A stretch of DNA of 64,000 bases from contig NZ_JAUSUG010000009.1 in NCBI RefSeq assembly GCF_030813435.1, positions 62,001 through 126,000 of the forward strand. Reading direction: 5' to 3'. The stretch is from Evansella vedderi. Its GTDB lineage: Bacteria; Bacillota; Bacilli; Bacillales; Salisediminibacteriaceae. Each line of letters begins with the position of its first letter. Positions within the stretch are counted from its first letter, which is position 1. Position numbers and translations under genes: made by a program. Under the pieces are notes generated by a model. The model saw only the letters and a program-made list of their open reading frames with translations, made no database searches and was not told the origin of the DNA. Below are positions 8,038 to 16,668 of the stretch, in pieces.

Positions 8038-9099
8038 ATGAAAAATATCCTTTCAAAGCGTATTCCAGAAACTCTTATGGTTGGTGTTATTGGAGGATAC
8101 TTATTTTACTTAGGACACTTGCCTTTACCTTGGGTATTGGGAGCTATGGCTGCTGTTATGCTTTGGCAATCCATTACTAAGCGTGAAATGGTTTGGCCAT
8201 CCCCTTTCAAAAATGGCGGTATACTTTTTCTTGGGATTTATTTTGGATTATACTTTACAAAGGATACCTTCTTATCCGTCAGTCCATACCTGCTCCCCTA
8301 TATTCTTGTTACAGTTGCCCTTATCTTAATAAGTATCATAAATAGCACTTTAATAACGAGATGGATTCCCGTTGATAGAATTACAAGTGTTTTTGGTTCT
8401 ATCCCTGGTGGGCTTACAGAGATGGTAATTGCTAGTGAAGCTTTAAAAGCAAAATCTTCTTTGGTGGCTATATTTCAAACAGTAAGACTGCTGACGGTTC
8501 TCTTCATCGTCCCTTTTTTGATTGTTCATGCCTTTACGTCAGATGTTACTATTCTTGATACTCCCATAACATCACAAAACATGGAAGGGTCTACTTCGAA
8601 TTATTTCTGGTTCTTATTCCCTATTATTCTTGGAATTTTACTTCGTAACTCTTTACCTGCTGGAATCGTTATAGTCCCACTTATAATAACAGCACTCTTA
8701 AATGTAAGTGTTATAGAATTGCCTGCCTTACCGCCGTTGCTTCTTATTGCAGCACAGGTCACTGTAGGAATTGGTATGGGAAAAACCATTACCTTATCTG
8801 ATCTCAAGCTTGGTGGAAAGTATTGCTTTGTTTACTTCGGTTTAGCGTTGACGTTAATTGTCGTATCCTTTCTATTTGGTGCGATTCTTGCACAATTCAC
8901 ATCGCTTACGTTAGCTACAGCCTTGCTTAGTGTTGCACCAGGTGGATTAATAGAAATGGTACTCACTGCTTCCGCTGTGGGAGCGGATCCCGCAATTGTA
9001 AGTGCACTTCAGCTTATAAGAATTTTTATTATCATCGTTTTTGTACCACCAGTTTTGAAATGGTACTTTAGGAAAAAAGAATTACATGAAGCAGCTTAA
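8038..9099 (+). CDS. AbrB-family (ammonia monooxygenase-like) membrane protein
   Basis: A 353-aa polytopic membrane protein of the AbrB family in the transporter sense (not the AbrB transition-state regulator). Members are duplicated five-helix units of uncertain substrate. The duplication is visible: SIPGGLTEMV in the first half and VAPGGLIEMV in the second. The ATG at 8038 is chosen because AGAGGAG lies six bases upstream; the longer TTG-started frame (7996) has no such site. An extended -10 (TGTTACAAT, about 8003-8011) overlaps that longer frame, which also argues against it. The gene runs alone and converges on the FtsZ-like gene across a shared terminator. Function is unknown beyond family. 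Confidence 0.85.
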   Translation: MKNILSKRIPETLMVGVIGGYLFYLGHLPLPWVLGAMAAVMLWQSITKREMVWPSPFKNGGILFLGIYFGLYFTKDTFLSVSPYLLPYILVTVALILISIINSTLITRWIPVDRITSVFGSIPGGLTEMVIASEALKAKSSLVAIFQTVRLLTVLFIVPFLIVHAFTSDVTILDTPITSQNMEGSTSNYFWFLFPIILGILLRNSLPAGIVIVPLIITALLNVSVIELPALPPLLLIAAQVTVGIGMGKTITLSDLKLGGKYCFVYFGLALTLIVVSFLFGAILAQFTSLTLATALLSVAPGGLIEMVLTASAVGADPAIVSALQLIRIFIIIVFVPPVLKWYFRKKELHEAA

Positions 9100-9106
9100 A
9101 AAAATA

Positions 9107-9148
9107 AGGGCGACTCAAAGGGGATGTTATTAACCCTTGAGTCACCCT
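9107..9148. terminator. Bidirectional terminator between convergent genes
   Basis: AGGGCGACTCAAAGG pairs with CCTTGAGTCACCCT. On the minus strand it is followed by TTATTTTTTT, so it is strongest for the FtsZ-like gene. On the plus strand it follows the AbrB-family stop by eight bases. Confidence 0.88.
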
Positions 9149-9164
9149 CTCTATATGTTAGAAC

Positions 9165-10043
9165 TTAATGCTCCTTCTTGTTCAAGGCCGTAAGTGTCTT
9201 AAAATGACCAGGAATATTAATTTGTGTAAACTTCTCCCACTTTTGCATTATCCAGTATTTATAAAATGGTACATGCTTCATCTTCTCCGGACGTGTAAAT
9301 GGATCGGATATACCATTTGCAATAAGCGTTATTTTTAATCTAGAACCTGGTTCGTTAATTAAATAGCTTCCCAGTTTAAAAATTTCAGCTTTATGAAATA
9401 AGTCATTTAAACGTAAATTTATTTGACGGAAAGCCTCCATATCGACATCCTGCGAATACCCAATATTAATTATAATTTGATTCCCCTCTGCAAAATCGGT
9501 AGGTAAGTAAGGGGCTGAAATCAAGTATTTTAACGGCTCGTCAAAGGATTCCCCTTCAAAGGTTCGAATAAATAAGGAACCTTTTTTATTTGTTATAAAG
9601 GTCTTTAAGTCATGGACATCAATATTAATATCGCCCGTTTGGTGCAGCATTTCTCGGATAGCTTGAATAGGTGCTTGCTCAAACTTCTCAAACTGTTGGT
9701 TAGCTTGTCTAATGGATGTATTCTCTTCAAGCATGTCCATCATACCATCACTATAAAAGTAAATCATCCCATCACAAATATCCTTCAATTGAAAGTATTG
9801 CTTTATTGCCGTTTCCATTCTGCTTTTCCCTTCAAAACGAAACGGAAAACGAAAAATAATAAATAAAAGGATATCGCTTTCTTTCAAACGATACAAATTC
9901 TTTAATAATTCCTCCGTTTCACTAGGGTTTCCCCCCACAAATCGAAAGAAGCAAATATTTTCCCGTTCCATTTTAAGAAGGTATTCTAGGTCCTCTTCAT
10001 TTAACTCCTGTTTTATTTCGTAGATTGTTATCGAATTATCCAT
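9165..10043 (-). CDS. Degenerate FtsZ-like protein lacking the GTP-binding N-terminus
   Basis: The 292-aa product has no name known to me, but it follows the second half of FtsZ block by block. PFRFEGKSR (67-75) matches the PFxFEGxxR segment. NTSIRQANQQFEKF (108-121) matches the helix before T7. GDINIDVHDLKTFI (137-150) matches the T7 synergy loop with N140, D142 and D145 of NxDxxD kept. IIINIGYSQDVDMEAF and KLGSYLINE...LKITLIANGI match the C-terminal sheet. The first roughly 90 residues of FtsZ are absent, and the GGGTGTG loop is replaced by FVGGNPSE (35-42). GTP binding is therefore unlikely. The start is ATG 10043; a GTG at 10052 is nearer to the AGAGGGGG site and is also possible. The gene forms its own transcription unit. 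Confidence 0.75.
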   Translation of the reverse strand: MDNSITIYEIKQELNEEDLEYLLKMERENICFFRFVGGNPSETEELLKNLYRLKESDILLFIIFRFPFRFEGKSRMETAIKQYFQLKDICDGMIYFYSDGMMDMLEENTSIRQANQQFEKFEQAPIQAIREMLHQTGDINIDVHDLKTFITNKKGSLFIRTFEGESFDEPLKYLISAPYLPTDFAEGNQIIINIGYSQDVDMEAFRQINLRLNDLFHKAEIFKLGSYLINEPGSRLKITLIANGISDPFTRPEKMKHVPFYKYWIMQKWEKFTQINIPGHFKTLTALNKKEH

Positions 10044-10071
10044 TATTATCACTAACCCCCTCTTCTCTACC

Positions 10072-10104
10072 ATTATAGAGGGAAACGAAAAAGAAGAATG
10101 TCAA
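10072..10104 (-). promoter_or_regulatory. Promoter-like elements of the FtsZ-like gene
   Basis: On the minus strand a perfect TTGACA (10104-10099) and a perfect TATAAT (10077-10072) precede the gene, but 21 bases separate them instead of 17. Either an activator compensates or the -35 is coincidental. The -10 lies about 30 bases before the start codon and overlaps the longest possible frame, supporting an internal start. Confidence 0.4.
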
Positions 10105-10190
10105 ACACCGTCGTTGTAACCGTACTAAATTTGTCTATTTTTCTATGTTTTTGGTGGAAATAATGATTTAAACTTTTTATTTGGCCAAAA

Positions 10191-11507
10191 TCACTTTCTT
10201 TTCACTAACATACGAGACCCTAACAACATTGCCCAAGCATTTTCATCCTTGAAATAAAATTGCACTGGAATTCTTGTTTTTTCAATTATCAACACATTTT
10301 TTCGACCACTTTTCAGTGGTAAAGTTTCATTGTTTACGATAATTTTCGGTTCATTATCTTCTAACAAAACTTCAGCAGCGCCTCCTTCAGCACAGTCATA
10401 TTTTCCGATATATCTTTCAAGTTCCTCTGGGCTAATATCTTCCATTTGTAATTCAAGTCGTTTTTTCTCTATCGGTAAATTCAAAGCTGTATTCACTGCC
10501 CCAAGCCATACATCTTGAGCTGCAACATTAGATACATTACATAGTACGGATACTACAAGGTTTTCTTCAGGAATGAAACCAAAATTGGAGGAAACTCCAG
10601 GTTGGCCCCCACCATGTTCCACTAAAGTCATATTCCCGTCATAATGGGATGTCACTTTAAAGGCGTACCCGTAATAAGAGTTTTCTAGAATAGGAAATGA
10701 TTTTTCCCACATTTTCTTTAAGGAATCATAAGAAAGTAGTCTGCCTCCTTTAGAAAATCCTTTATTTATATATAATTCTCCATACTTTAATAAATCCAAG
10801 GTAGTGGACCTTATACCTCCACCCACTTCATAGTTCCCTAGCTTAGGCCAGGGTTTTTCTTCTAATACTTTTTCATTATTTAAATCATATGGGACTGTAA
10901 TGTTATCATATTTTGCCACTTCTTCCAAACTCATGGTTGAACGATACATTTTTAAAGGATTTAAAATGTTTTCTGTTATATACCTACGGAATAACTTCCC
11001 TGTAATACGTTCAATAATGGCCCCAAGCAAAATAAAGGTATCATTACAATAGCTGAAATATTCTCCTGGTTTCCCCAGCAACTCATGTTTTTTGGAAGAA
11101 AAATAACCAAGGTGTTCCTTTAATTTATATAGCTCTTCCTTCCGTTCCATAGGTGCTAAACCAGTGGTATGAGATAGAAGGTGATATATTTTTATTTCTT
11201 CCATATTATCAATTCCTGGAACATTAAATTCCGGTAAATACTTTGTTACTGGTTCCTCTACTGAAAGATGACCCTTCTCCTCCAACATCATAATTCCTAG
11301 TGCTGTAAATGATTTTGTTATAGAAGCAATCCCAAAGATCGTTTCTGGAGTGATAGATTCTTTTGTATTTACATTCCCATAGCCAAAACCCTTCTTGTAG
11401 ATGATTTCTCCGTTATGAGATACGGCCACAGCCACTCCTGCGATGTTTTGTTGATCCATTTTATTCTTTACAAAAGTGTCAAATGCTTCCCATTTTTTCT
11501 TATTCAT
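10191..11507 (-). CDS. Class C beta-lactamase-fold serine hydrolase
   Basis: A 438-aa protein of the beta-lactamase/penicillin-binding-protein-like family (Pfam Beta-lactamase). The nucleophile motif SITK is at residues 62-65, the Tyr-x-Asn motif is YCN in FSYCNDTF, and the third motif is HGG in VEHGGGQPG. A separate C-terminal domain of about 100 residues follows, as in many esterase/peptidase members. No signal peptide or membrane anchor is visible, so it is probably cytosolic; hydrolysis of esters or D-amino-acid peptides is more likely than antibiotic resistance. GGGGGA precedes the ATG. It stands alone, upstream of the FtsZ-like gene but separated by 147 bases that contain that gene's own promoter-like elements. 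Confidence 0.85.
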   Translation of the reverse strand: MNKKKWEAFDTFVKNKMDQQNIAGVAVAVSHNGEIIYKKGFGYGNVNTKESITPETIFGIASITKSFTALGIMMLEEKGHLSVEEPVTKYLPEFNVPGIDNMEEIKIYHLLSHTTGLAPMERKEELYKLKEHLGYFSSKKHELLGKPGEYFSYCNDTFILLGAIIERITGKLFRRYITENILNPLKMYRSTMSLEEVAKYDNITVPYDLNNEKVLEEKPWPKLGNYEVGGGIRSTTLDLLKYGELYINKGFSKGGRLLSYDSLKKMWEKSFPILENSYYGYAFKVTSHYDGNMTLVEHGGGQPGVSSNFGFIPEENLVVSVLCNVSNVAAQDVWLGAVNTALNLPIEKKRLELQMEDISPEELERYIGKYDCAEGGAAEVLLEDNEPKIIVNNETLPLKSGRKNVLIIEKTRIPVQFYFKDENAWAMLLGSRMLVKRK

Positions 11508-11669
11508 CTAATCCCCCGATTTTTTTCCTATGTAAATCTTACATGCTTTTTAGCAAGTTTGTCTATTACAGACCTTTCTAACTCCAAAAGGGGATTATGT
11601 TCTAGCTTAACTGTTCCCTAAATATTAATAGAAATAGCTAAAACTAATTTTGAAAAGGAGTGTGGCCCT

Positions 11670-12734
11670 TTGTACAACCGTTCTGTTAGACCTTTTTTAA
11701 CAACAAGAAGCCTTGCTCCTGAAAACCAAGAATCTCCCATCCACTTTCTTACAAAGCCCATCATCTCATATGAATATTTTTACTTAAGAAACCACTTTAA
11801 TTATCCTACATTAAAAGAAGAAAATTTCTTTTTTTCAATTGGTGGAGAAGTAACCCAGCCTCAAACATTTCATTTGTATGACCTTCTTCAAATGCCGAAA
11901 AGAAAAGTGTTAATGCTGTTAGAGTGTGCTGGAAATAAACGTTCAAAATTTGAACCAAAAGTATATGGAGAGCAGTGGGAGGAAGGGGCTATTAGCCAAG
12001 GTGTTTGGGAGGGGGTCTCATTAAAAGATTTATTTCAGTATACTGGATTAAAAGCACAAGCAAAAGAAATTGTCTTTGAAGGTTATGACTTTGGAGAAGA
12101 TAAATCAAAAGGAAAATACTTATCTTATAAACGTAGTCTTCCATTATCGAAAGCACTACATGAAGATACGATTATCGCATACAAGTACAATGATCAACCT
12201 ATTTCCCTTAAACATGGTGCACCCTTCCGCCTAATTGTTCCCCATTGGTATGGAATGGCCTCTGTGAAATGGGTCAAATCAATGGATGTTGTTTCTTATT
12301 CCTTTCAAGGTCCATACCAAACCGAGGATTATGTTTATTATCCTTATGAAGATAGTGATATAGATGCCTATCCAGTAACGACAATAAATGTCAATTCGAT
12401 TATTAAAGCTCCTTTGAATTTTTCCATCTTAAAAAAGGGGGAGCACACAATTAAAGGGATTGCATGGACAGGAATGGGAAATGTTCGTAAGGTTGAGTTA
12501 AGTCTTGATCATGGGCAGACTTGGATGGAAGCAAAGATAGAACAGGAAATCAAGAGTCATTATTCCTGGGTTTCATGGACATTTTTATGGGAATTCCATA
12601 AACCTGGGGAATACACACTCCTTTGTAGAGCAATAGACTCCCACAACCGCGCCCAACCAATGGAAGCATTTTGGAATAGAAAAGGGTACGGATATAACAG
12701 AATTAGTGAAATAAAGGTGAAGATTGAAGGATAA
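11670..12734 (+). CDS. Sulfite-oxidase-like molybdopterin oxidoreductase
   Basis: A 354-aa enzyme of the sulfite oxidase family, which carries molybdenum cofactor and oxidises sulfite or related substrates. The Moco domain shows the Mo-ligating Cys86 in LLECAGNKR and the conserved block LKHGAPFRLIVP...GMASVKWV. The dimerisation domain (Mo-co_dimer) follows from about residue 255, with GIAWTGMGNVRKVELSLD. There is no twin-arginine signal and no heme or cytochrome domain, so it resembles the cytosolic bacterial members, whose electron acceptor is unknown. The start is TTG 11670 with AAGGAG nine bases upstream. It is monocistronic; no molybdenum cofactor genes are in the window. Confidence 0.9.
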   Translation: MYNRSVRPFLTTRSLAPENQESPIHFLTKPIISYEYFYLRNHFNYPTLKEENFFFSIGGEVTQPQTFHLYDLLQMPKRKVLMLLECAGNKRSKFEPKVYGEQWEEGAISQGVWEGVSLKDLFQYTGLKAQAKEIVFEGYDFGEDKSKGKYLSYKRSLPLSKALHEDTIIAYKYNDQPISLKHGAPFRLIVPHWYGMASVKWVKSMDVVSYSFQGPYQTEDYVYYPYEDSDIDAYPVTTINVNSIIKAPLNFSILKKGEHTIKGIAWTGMGNVRKVELSLDHGQTWMEAKIEQEIKSHYSWVSWTFLWEFHKPGEYTLLCRAIDSHNRAQPMEAFWNRKGYGYNRISEIKVKIEG

Positions 12735-12749
12735 TCTTCACCTTTTTCT
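12713..12749. terminator. Terminator hairpin that spans a stop codon
   Basis: AAAGGTGAAGATT (12713-12725) pairs perfectly with AATCTTCACCTTT (12733-12745), followed by TTC. The 5' arm encodes the last residues of the sulfite-oxidase-like protein and its TAA lies at the loop/3' arm edge; the convergent cls gene ends at 12748. Probably used in both directions. Confidence 0.88.
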
Positions 12750-14196
12750 ATAATATTGGCGATAATAGACGAGAAATGGATTCCTTAAACCTAATCCACC
12801 TAGAACGCTGGTTATATAATTCGGTTGTTAATTCTGTGGAGTCTTCCATATCCTTTTCAAAAGATACTGCCAGCTTTTCGGAGTTTCTCTGATCATAAAT
12901 AAAAGCATTCACTTCAAAATTTAATTTAAAGCTTCTAATATCAATATTTGCTGTACCCACACAATTTAATTCCCGATCTATAACAATCGTTTTCGCATGG
13001 AGGAATCCTTTGTCATAAATATACACTTTGGCACCCGTTTTTAGTAATTCGCCTACATAGGAAAATGTTGCCCAATAGACAAACGGATGATCTGGAAACT
13101 TAGGAATCATCACTCTGACATCTTTTCCAGAAAGAGCTGCAATGCGTAAAGCATCCAAAAGACTTTGATCCGGAATAAAATACGGTGTTTGAATATAAAT
13201 AGAATCTTTTGCTGATAAGATCATTTTTATATAACCATTTTTAATTTGTTCCCATTCTGAATCGGGTCCACTAGAAACAACTTGAATAGCAGCATCTCCA
13301 CTAATCACTTTTTTAGGAAAGTATCTATCATCATAATGAATACTATATTGTTTAGAAGCCTGATTCCAATCTAATATGAATCTAGTTTGTAATGTGTCAA
13401 CGACCTTACCTTTAAGTCGCAAATGAGTATCACGCCAGTAGCCAAACTTCTCCTTTAGGCCTAAATATTCGTCCCCTACATTAAAGCCACCAATAAACCC
13501 AATCTCCCCATCAACAATTACCAATTTTCGGTGATTCCGGTAATTTAATCTTATATTAATTAGGGCAAGCTTAGATGGAAAAAATACACCTACCTCGCCA
13601 CCAGCATCTACTAATCCCCTAAAATCCTTCCGTCGTAGTTGTCGAGAGCCTAATTCATCATACAGAACCCTTACAAGGACTCCTTCTTTCGCTTTTTTTG
13701 TTAGGGCCTCAATAATTTCTTTTCCAATACCATCTTTTCGAAAAATATAGTATTGAATATGTATATGATCTTTAGCTTGATGGATATCCTCCAGAAGCCT
13801 ATCAAATTTCTCTCTTCCATCGGTAAGAATTTCTATTTCATTCCCTAGGGTCAGCACTGCATCGTTATTAACTAAGTGCATATATATAAGGTCATGATAT
13901 TTTTCTACAATTTCGTTATTAAAACGAAAATTTGAGTCTTTAAGTTGACTTATCTGTTTCGTTATTAAATCCTCAATCCCTACCTTTTTTACTCCCTCCC
14001 AATGAAATAAACGTCTTCTTGTGAGATTTTGTCCGAGAAATAAATAGATGATAAACCCAATAAATGGTATGAAAAATAATATCAATATCCATGCCCACGT
14101 TGTACTAGCATCTTTTCTTTCTATAAAAATAATGACGCTTGCAAGGAACATATTAACAATAAAAAGGATTGCTAGTAAAAAGGAAAAAATATCCAT
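12748..14196 (-). CDS. cls: Cardiolipin synthase
   Basis: Condenses two phosphatidylglycerol molecules to cardiolipin plus glycerol at the cytoplasmic membrane. The 482-aa protein has two N-terminal membrane helices (about residues 3-25 and 33-53) and two phospholipase D HKD motifs: HRKLVIVDGEIGFIGG and HAKTIVIDRELNCVGTAN. The ATG at 14196 is used because AGGTGGGG lies six bases upstream; the in-frame GTG at 14208 is inside that site. Cardiolipin content commonly rises with salinity, which fits a species that also makes ectoine, but no direct link is visible. Downstream it converges with the sulfite-oxidase-like gene and shares its terminator. Confidence 0.95.
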   Translation of the reverse strand: MDIFSFLLAILFIVNMFLASVIIFIERKDASTTWAWILILFFIPFIGFIIYLFLGQNLTRRRLFHWEGVKKVGIEDLITKQISQLKDSNFRFNNEIVEKYHDLIYMHLVNNDAVLTLGNEIEILTDGREKFDRLLEDIHQAKDHIHIQYYIFRKDGIGKEIIEALTKKAKEGVLVRVLYDELGSRQLRRKDFRGLVDAGGEVGVFFPSKLALINIRLNYRNHRKLVIVDGEIGFIGGFNVGDEYLGLKEKFGYWRDTHLRLKGKVVDTLQTRFILDWNQASKQYSIHYDDRYFPKKVISGDAAIQVVSSGPDSEWEQIKNGYIKMILSAKDSIYIQTPYFIPDQSLLDALRIAALSGKDVRVMIPKFPDHPFVYWATFSYVGELLKTGAKVYIYDKGFLHAKTIVIDRELNCVGTANIDIRSFKLNFEVNAFIYDQRNSEKLAVSFEKDMEDSTELTTELYNQRSRWIRFKESISRLLSPIL

Positions 14197-14318
14197 AAAA
14201 AACCCCACCTATTTCAAATTACATCTTAAGGTTATCACAAATAAACAAGTAACATATAGCCCCATTTATTTTCCCTACCTTTCACTAGTTAATCATCTAC
14301 CCATAACCAATACAAGAT

Positions 14319-14345
14319 AGAGGGTGTGTCTCTGACACACCCTCT
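14319..14345 (-). terminator. Terminator of the LysM-CAP gene
   Basis: AGAGGGTGTGTC (14319-14330) pairs perfectly with GACACACCCTCT (14334-14345) around TCT, 11 bases after the stop codon at 14357. Confidence 0.85.
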
Positions 14346-14356
14346 TTACGTTCTTA

Positions 14357-14989
14357 TTACCTTGCTTTTATAAACAACTGTACCCATGCTCCGTGATAGA
14401 AGCCTACTCCAATTGTATCAAATTGACCATTCAATATGTTTTGCCTATGTCCAGATGAATTCATCCATGAATTCATAACTTGCTCTGGGGTTGTTTGACC
14501 TTTCGCTATGTTTTCTGCTGCGGCTTGATAACTTATTCCATATGTTCGCATCATATCAAAGGGAGAGCCATAGTTAGGGCTATTGTGTGAAAAATAATTT
14601 GAATTGATCATGTCTTCCGCTTTTCGATGTGCTACATTTTTTAAGTCTGCACGATGCTGTAATGGCTGTAACCCTCTATTTCTTCTTTCTTGGTTTACTA
14701 ACTGTACTACTTGATCCTCAAATTGACTATGGTGTTCCGCTGACTCCTTTAAACGAATTACCTCACCAACATGCATATTATAAGGGTCAATCTCTGGATT
14801 TAGTTCCATCAGTTTACGATAATCCACATTATACCTTTGCCCAATAAACCAAAATGAATCTCCAGGAGATACCTTATAGTGCTCAAATGGCGGCTCATCA
14901 AACATTCTCACTTGCTGTGCTTCTACTTGGGACATCATCGGAAATATTAACATAAAAGTGATGGTTACTAAAAAAACTTTCTTAATCAT
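14357..14989 (-). CDS. Secreted LysM-CAP domain protein (YkwD-like)
   Basis: A 210-aa exported protein. Residues 1-24 form a Sec signal peptide (basic MIKK, hydrophobic core, cleavage likely after VEA). A LysM peptidoglycan-binding domain follows (HYKVSPGDSFWFIGQRYN to HVGEVIRL, about 38-81). The C-terminal CAP/SCP domain (about 93-210) has VNQERRNRGLQPL, the histidines of AHRKAEDM and FSHNSP, AAENIAKGQ and SSGHRQNIL. This architecture is common in spore-forming Bacillaceae; B. subtilis YkwD is a close parallel. It presumably sits in the cell wall or spore envelope, but its activity is unknown. It stands alone with a clear terminator. Confidence 0.92.
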   Translation of the reverse strand: MIKKVFLVTITFMLIFPMMSQVEAQQVRMFDEPPFEHYKVSPGDSFWFIGQRYNVDYRKLMELNPEIDPYNMHVGEVIRLKESAEHHSQFEDQVVQLVNQERRNRGLQPLQHRADLKNVAHRKAEDMINSNYFSHNSPNYGSPFDMMRTYGISYQAAAENIAKGQTTPEQVMNSWMNSSGHRQNILNGQFDTIGVGFYHGAWVQLFIKAR

Positions 14990-15077
14990 GATTTACCTCC
15001 ACAGTAATTATTTTATAGAATTCTCCCTCCTAGTTTGTATAATTCTGCGGAAACCATGTATGATAATTAATATTTTT

Positions 15078-16652
15078 CTACTTAACAAATTGATTTACAA
15101 AATGTTCAGGGTTTAATTTTTCACCTGTTACCTTTTCAATCTTGTCATTCCAATGGTAACTTGCCCCATGGAAAAAGTACTCCTTATTTAAGAACGCTCC
15201 AATCTCAGGAGTATAGGTTTCTTCTGAAACGTGTTTTTTCATATATTGATCCAACTGGGACGCAGTCAATTCTCCTAACAAGTAGTTTTGATAATAGACT
15301 GGTGCAATGCAAAAATGTATTTTTGCTGCCCAATGTGGGTAATTTTGATTTTCCGGTGGATGAACAAACTGAACGTCCTCAACGATTTTCCACCAAAGCT
15401 TATTTAAATCCTGATCTGGATTTTCATATAATTCTCTTTCAAAGAAAACAAATGTCATAATCCAACGACCTGCAATTAACATTTGCCGTTGTAACGCTTT
15501 CTCCAATTTTGGAGTTAGCTCCTGAACGGTAGATTCATCTAATCCCAGAAATTTTGTCAGCCATACTGGATTTTTTCCCATCCGGCCGTAATACATAGCA
15601 ATTGCTTCTGTACTAAGGATATGGGCATATTTTCTTAAACTAAATGGCAGCTCAGGATCCACACTATCATCATAAATGGCATGTCCAAATTCATGAAGCA
15701 TTGTTTCCATCCAATAGCTTGATTCATTAATATTACAAAGGACCCTTATGTCGCCAGAACGATCTAAATTACTCATAAAAGCATGTTGATTCTTTTTATC
15801 CCTTGGATAAAGGTCACTATTTTCCACTAGATGCTTAATATCAAGCCCCATTGCTTTAAATGTATCGATAGTGATTTGTTCAATATCTTTTCCTTTATAA
15901 TAGGTATCTAAATCAAGTCCCTTTACTTTAGGTGCTTCTTGGAAAAAAGGATCTGAATAATGCCATGGTCGTAGTTCGGAAGTCTCTAACCCAAATTCCC
16001 CCCCTAATTCTTCATCTAACTCTTGTTTAATTGCCCGAAATGGTTCCTCTGAAAGTTCTTTCAATTGCTTAAATGTATCAAAAATAAAGTCTCGGTCTAG
16101 TTCCTGTAATTCAAAGGCCATTTGATGGTGGTTTTCATAACCAAGTGTTTGAGCAGCCTCATTTCTCTTATTTACAAGGGTGATGAGTTTATCAACCACC
16201 TCTTGCCCAATTTGCTTACTAGCATGCCATGCAGCTTCCCTTTCTTGTAAATCAGTGCTTCCTACTAATATTTGTCTAATATCATTTTCTGAAATCTGTT
16301 TTCCATTTAAAGTGGCCCGGAAAGTATTGAATATACTGTTTAACTCTGTAGAAAGTGTAACCATTTCACTTAAAAGTTCCTCAGGTAATTGGTTCTCTAC
16401 CATTGTGGAATAAAGGAGCTCCAGCTGTCGTTTTTGCAGTGTCGTTCCTTTATCCTCGTCTATGTAATCTTTCACTTTTTGGAAGAGTTTGGAATTACTA
16501 AAGTATTTTTTATAAGCGATTCCTGCCTCTGCTGTTTTTTTGGTCCATTCCGCTTCCCCTGTTGTGGCAGCTTTCCATGATGCATTGGAATAGGTTGTAT
16601 GAAGCTCTTCCAATTTTCTGTTTTGCTCCTGCAAAAATTGTTCTAGGCTCAT
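15078..16652 (-). CDS. M3/M2-type zinc metallopeptidase
   Basis: A 524-aa thermolysin-clan peptidase. The zinc motif HEFGH is at 320-324, with the third ligand Glu349 in STEAIAMYYG; the 25-residue spacing fits the M3/M2 (oligopeptidase / ACE-like) families. No signal peptide, so it is a cytosolic oligopeptidase that trims peptides. It differs from pepF at 30137, which belongs to the same clan but is not closely similar. The ATG at 16652 is chosen for the AAGGAAG site eight bases upstream; the longer frame from 16688 would overlap the preceding gene. It is the last gene of a three-gene operon, 16 bases after the serine hydrolase. No clear terminator is visible after it. Confidence 0.88.
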   Translation of the reverse strand: MSLEQFLQEQNRKLEELHTTYSNASWKAATTGEAEWTKKTAEAGIAYKKYFSNSKLFQKVKDYIDEDKGTTLQKRQLELLYSTMVENQLPEELLSEMVTLSTELNSIFNTFRATLNGKQISENDIRQILVGSTDLQEREAAWHASKQIGQEVVDKLITLVNKRNEAAQTLGYENHHQMAFELQELDRDFIFDTFKQLKELSEEPFRAIKQELDEELGGEFGLETSELRPWHYSDPFFQEAPKVKGLDLDTYYKGKDIEQITIDTFKAMGLDIKHLVENSDLYPRDKKNQHAFMSNLDRSGDIRVLCNINESSYWMETMLHEFGHAIYDDSVDPELPFSLRKYAHILSTEAIAMYYGRMGKNPVWLTKFLGLDESTVQELTPKLEKALQRQMLIAGRWIMTFVFFERELYENPDQDLNKLWWKIVEDVQFVHPPENQNYPHWAAKIHFCIAPVYYQNYLLGELTASQLDQYMKKHVSEETYTPEIGAFLNKEYFFHGASYHWNDKIEKVTGEKLNPEHFVNQFVK

Positions 16653-16668
16653 TATCAAAACTTCCTTC

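Noticed and set aside
9165-9240. C-terminal NIPGHFKT of the FtsZ-like protein as a counterpart of the FtsZ DIPTFLRNR tail that binds FtsA and SepF
   Set aside because: Only two or three residues agree; too weak to claim.
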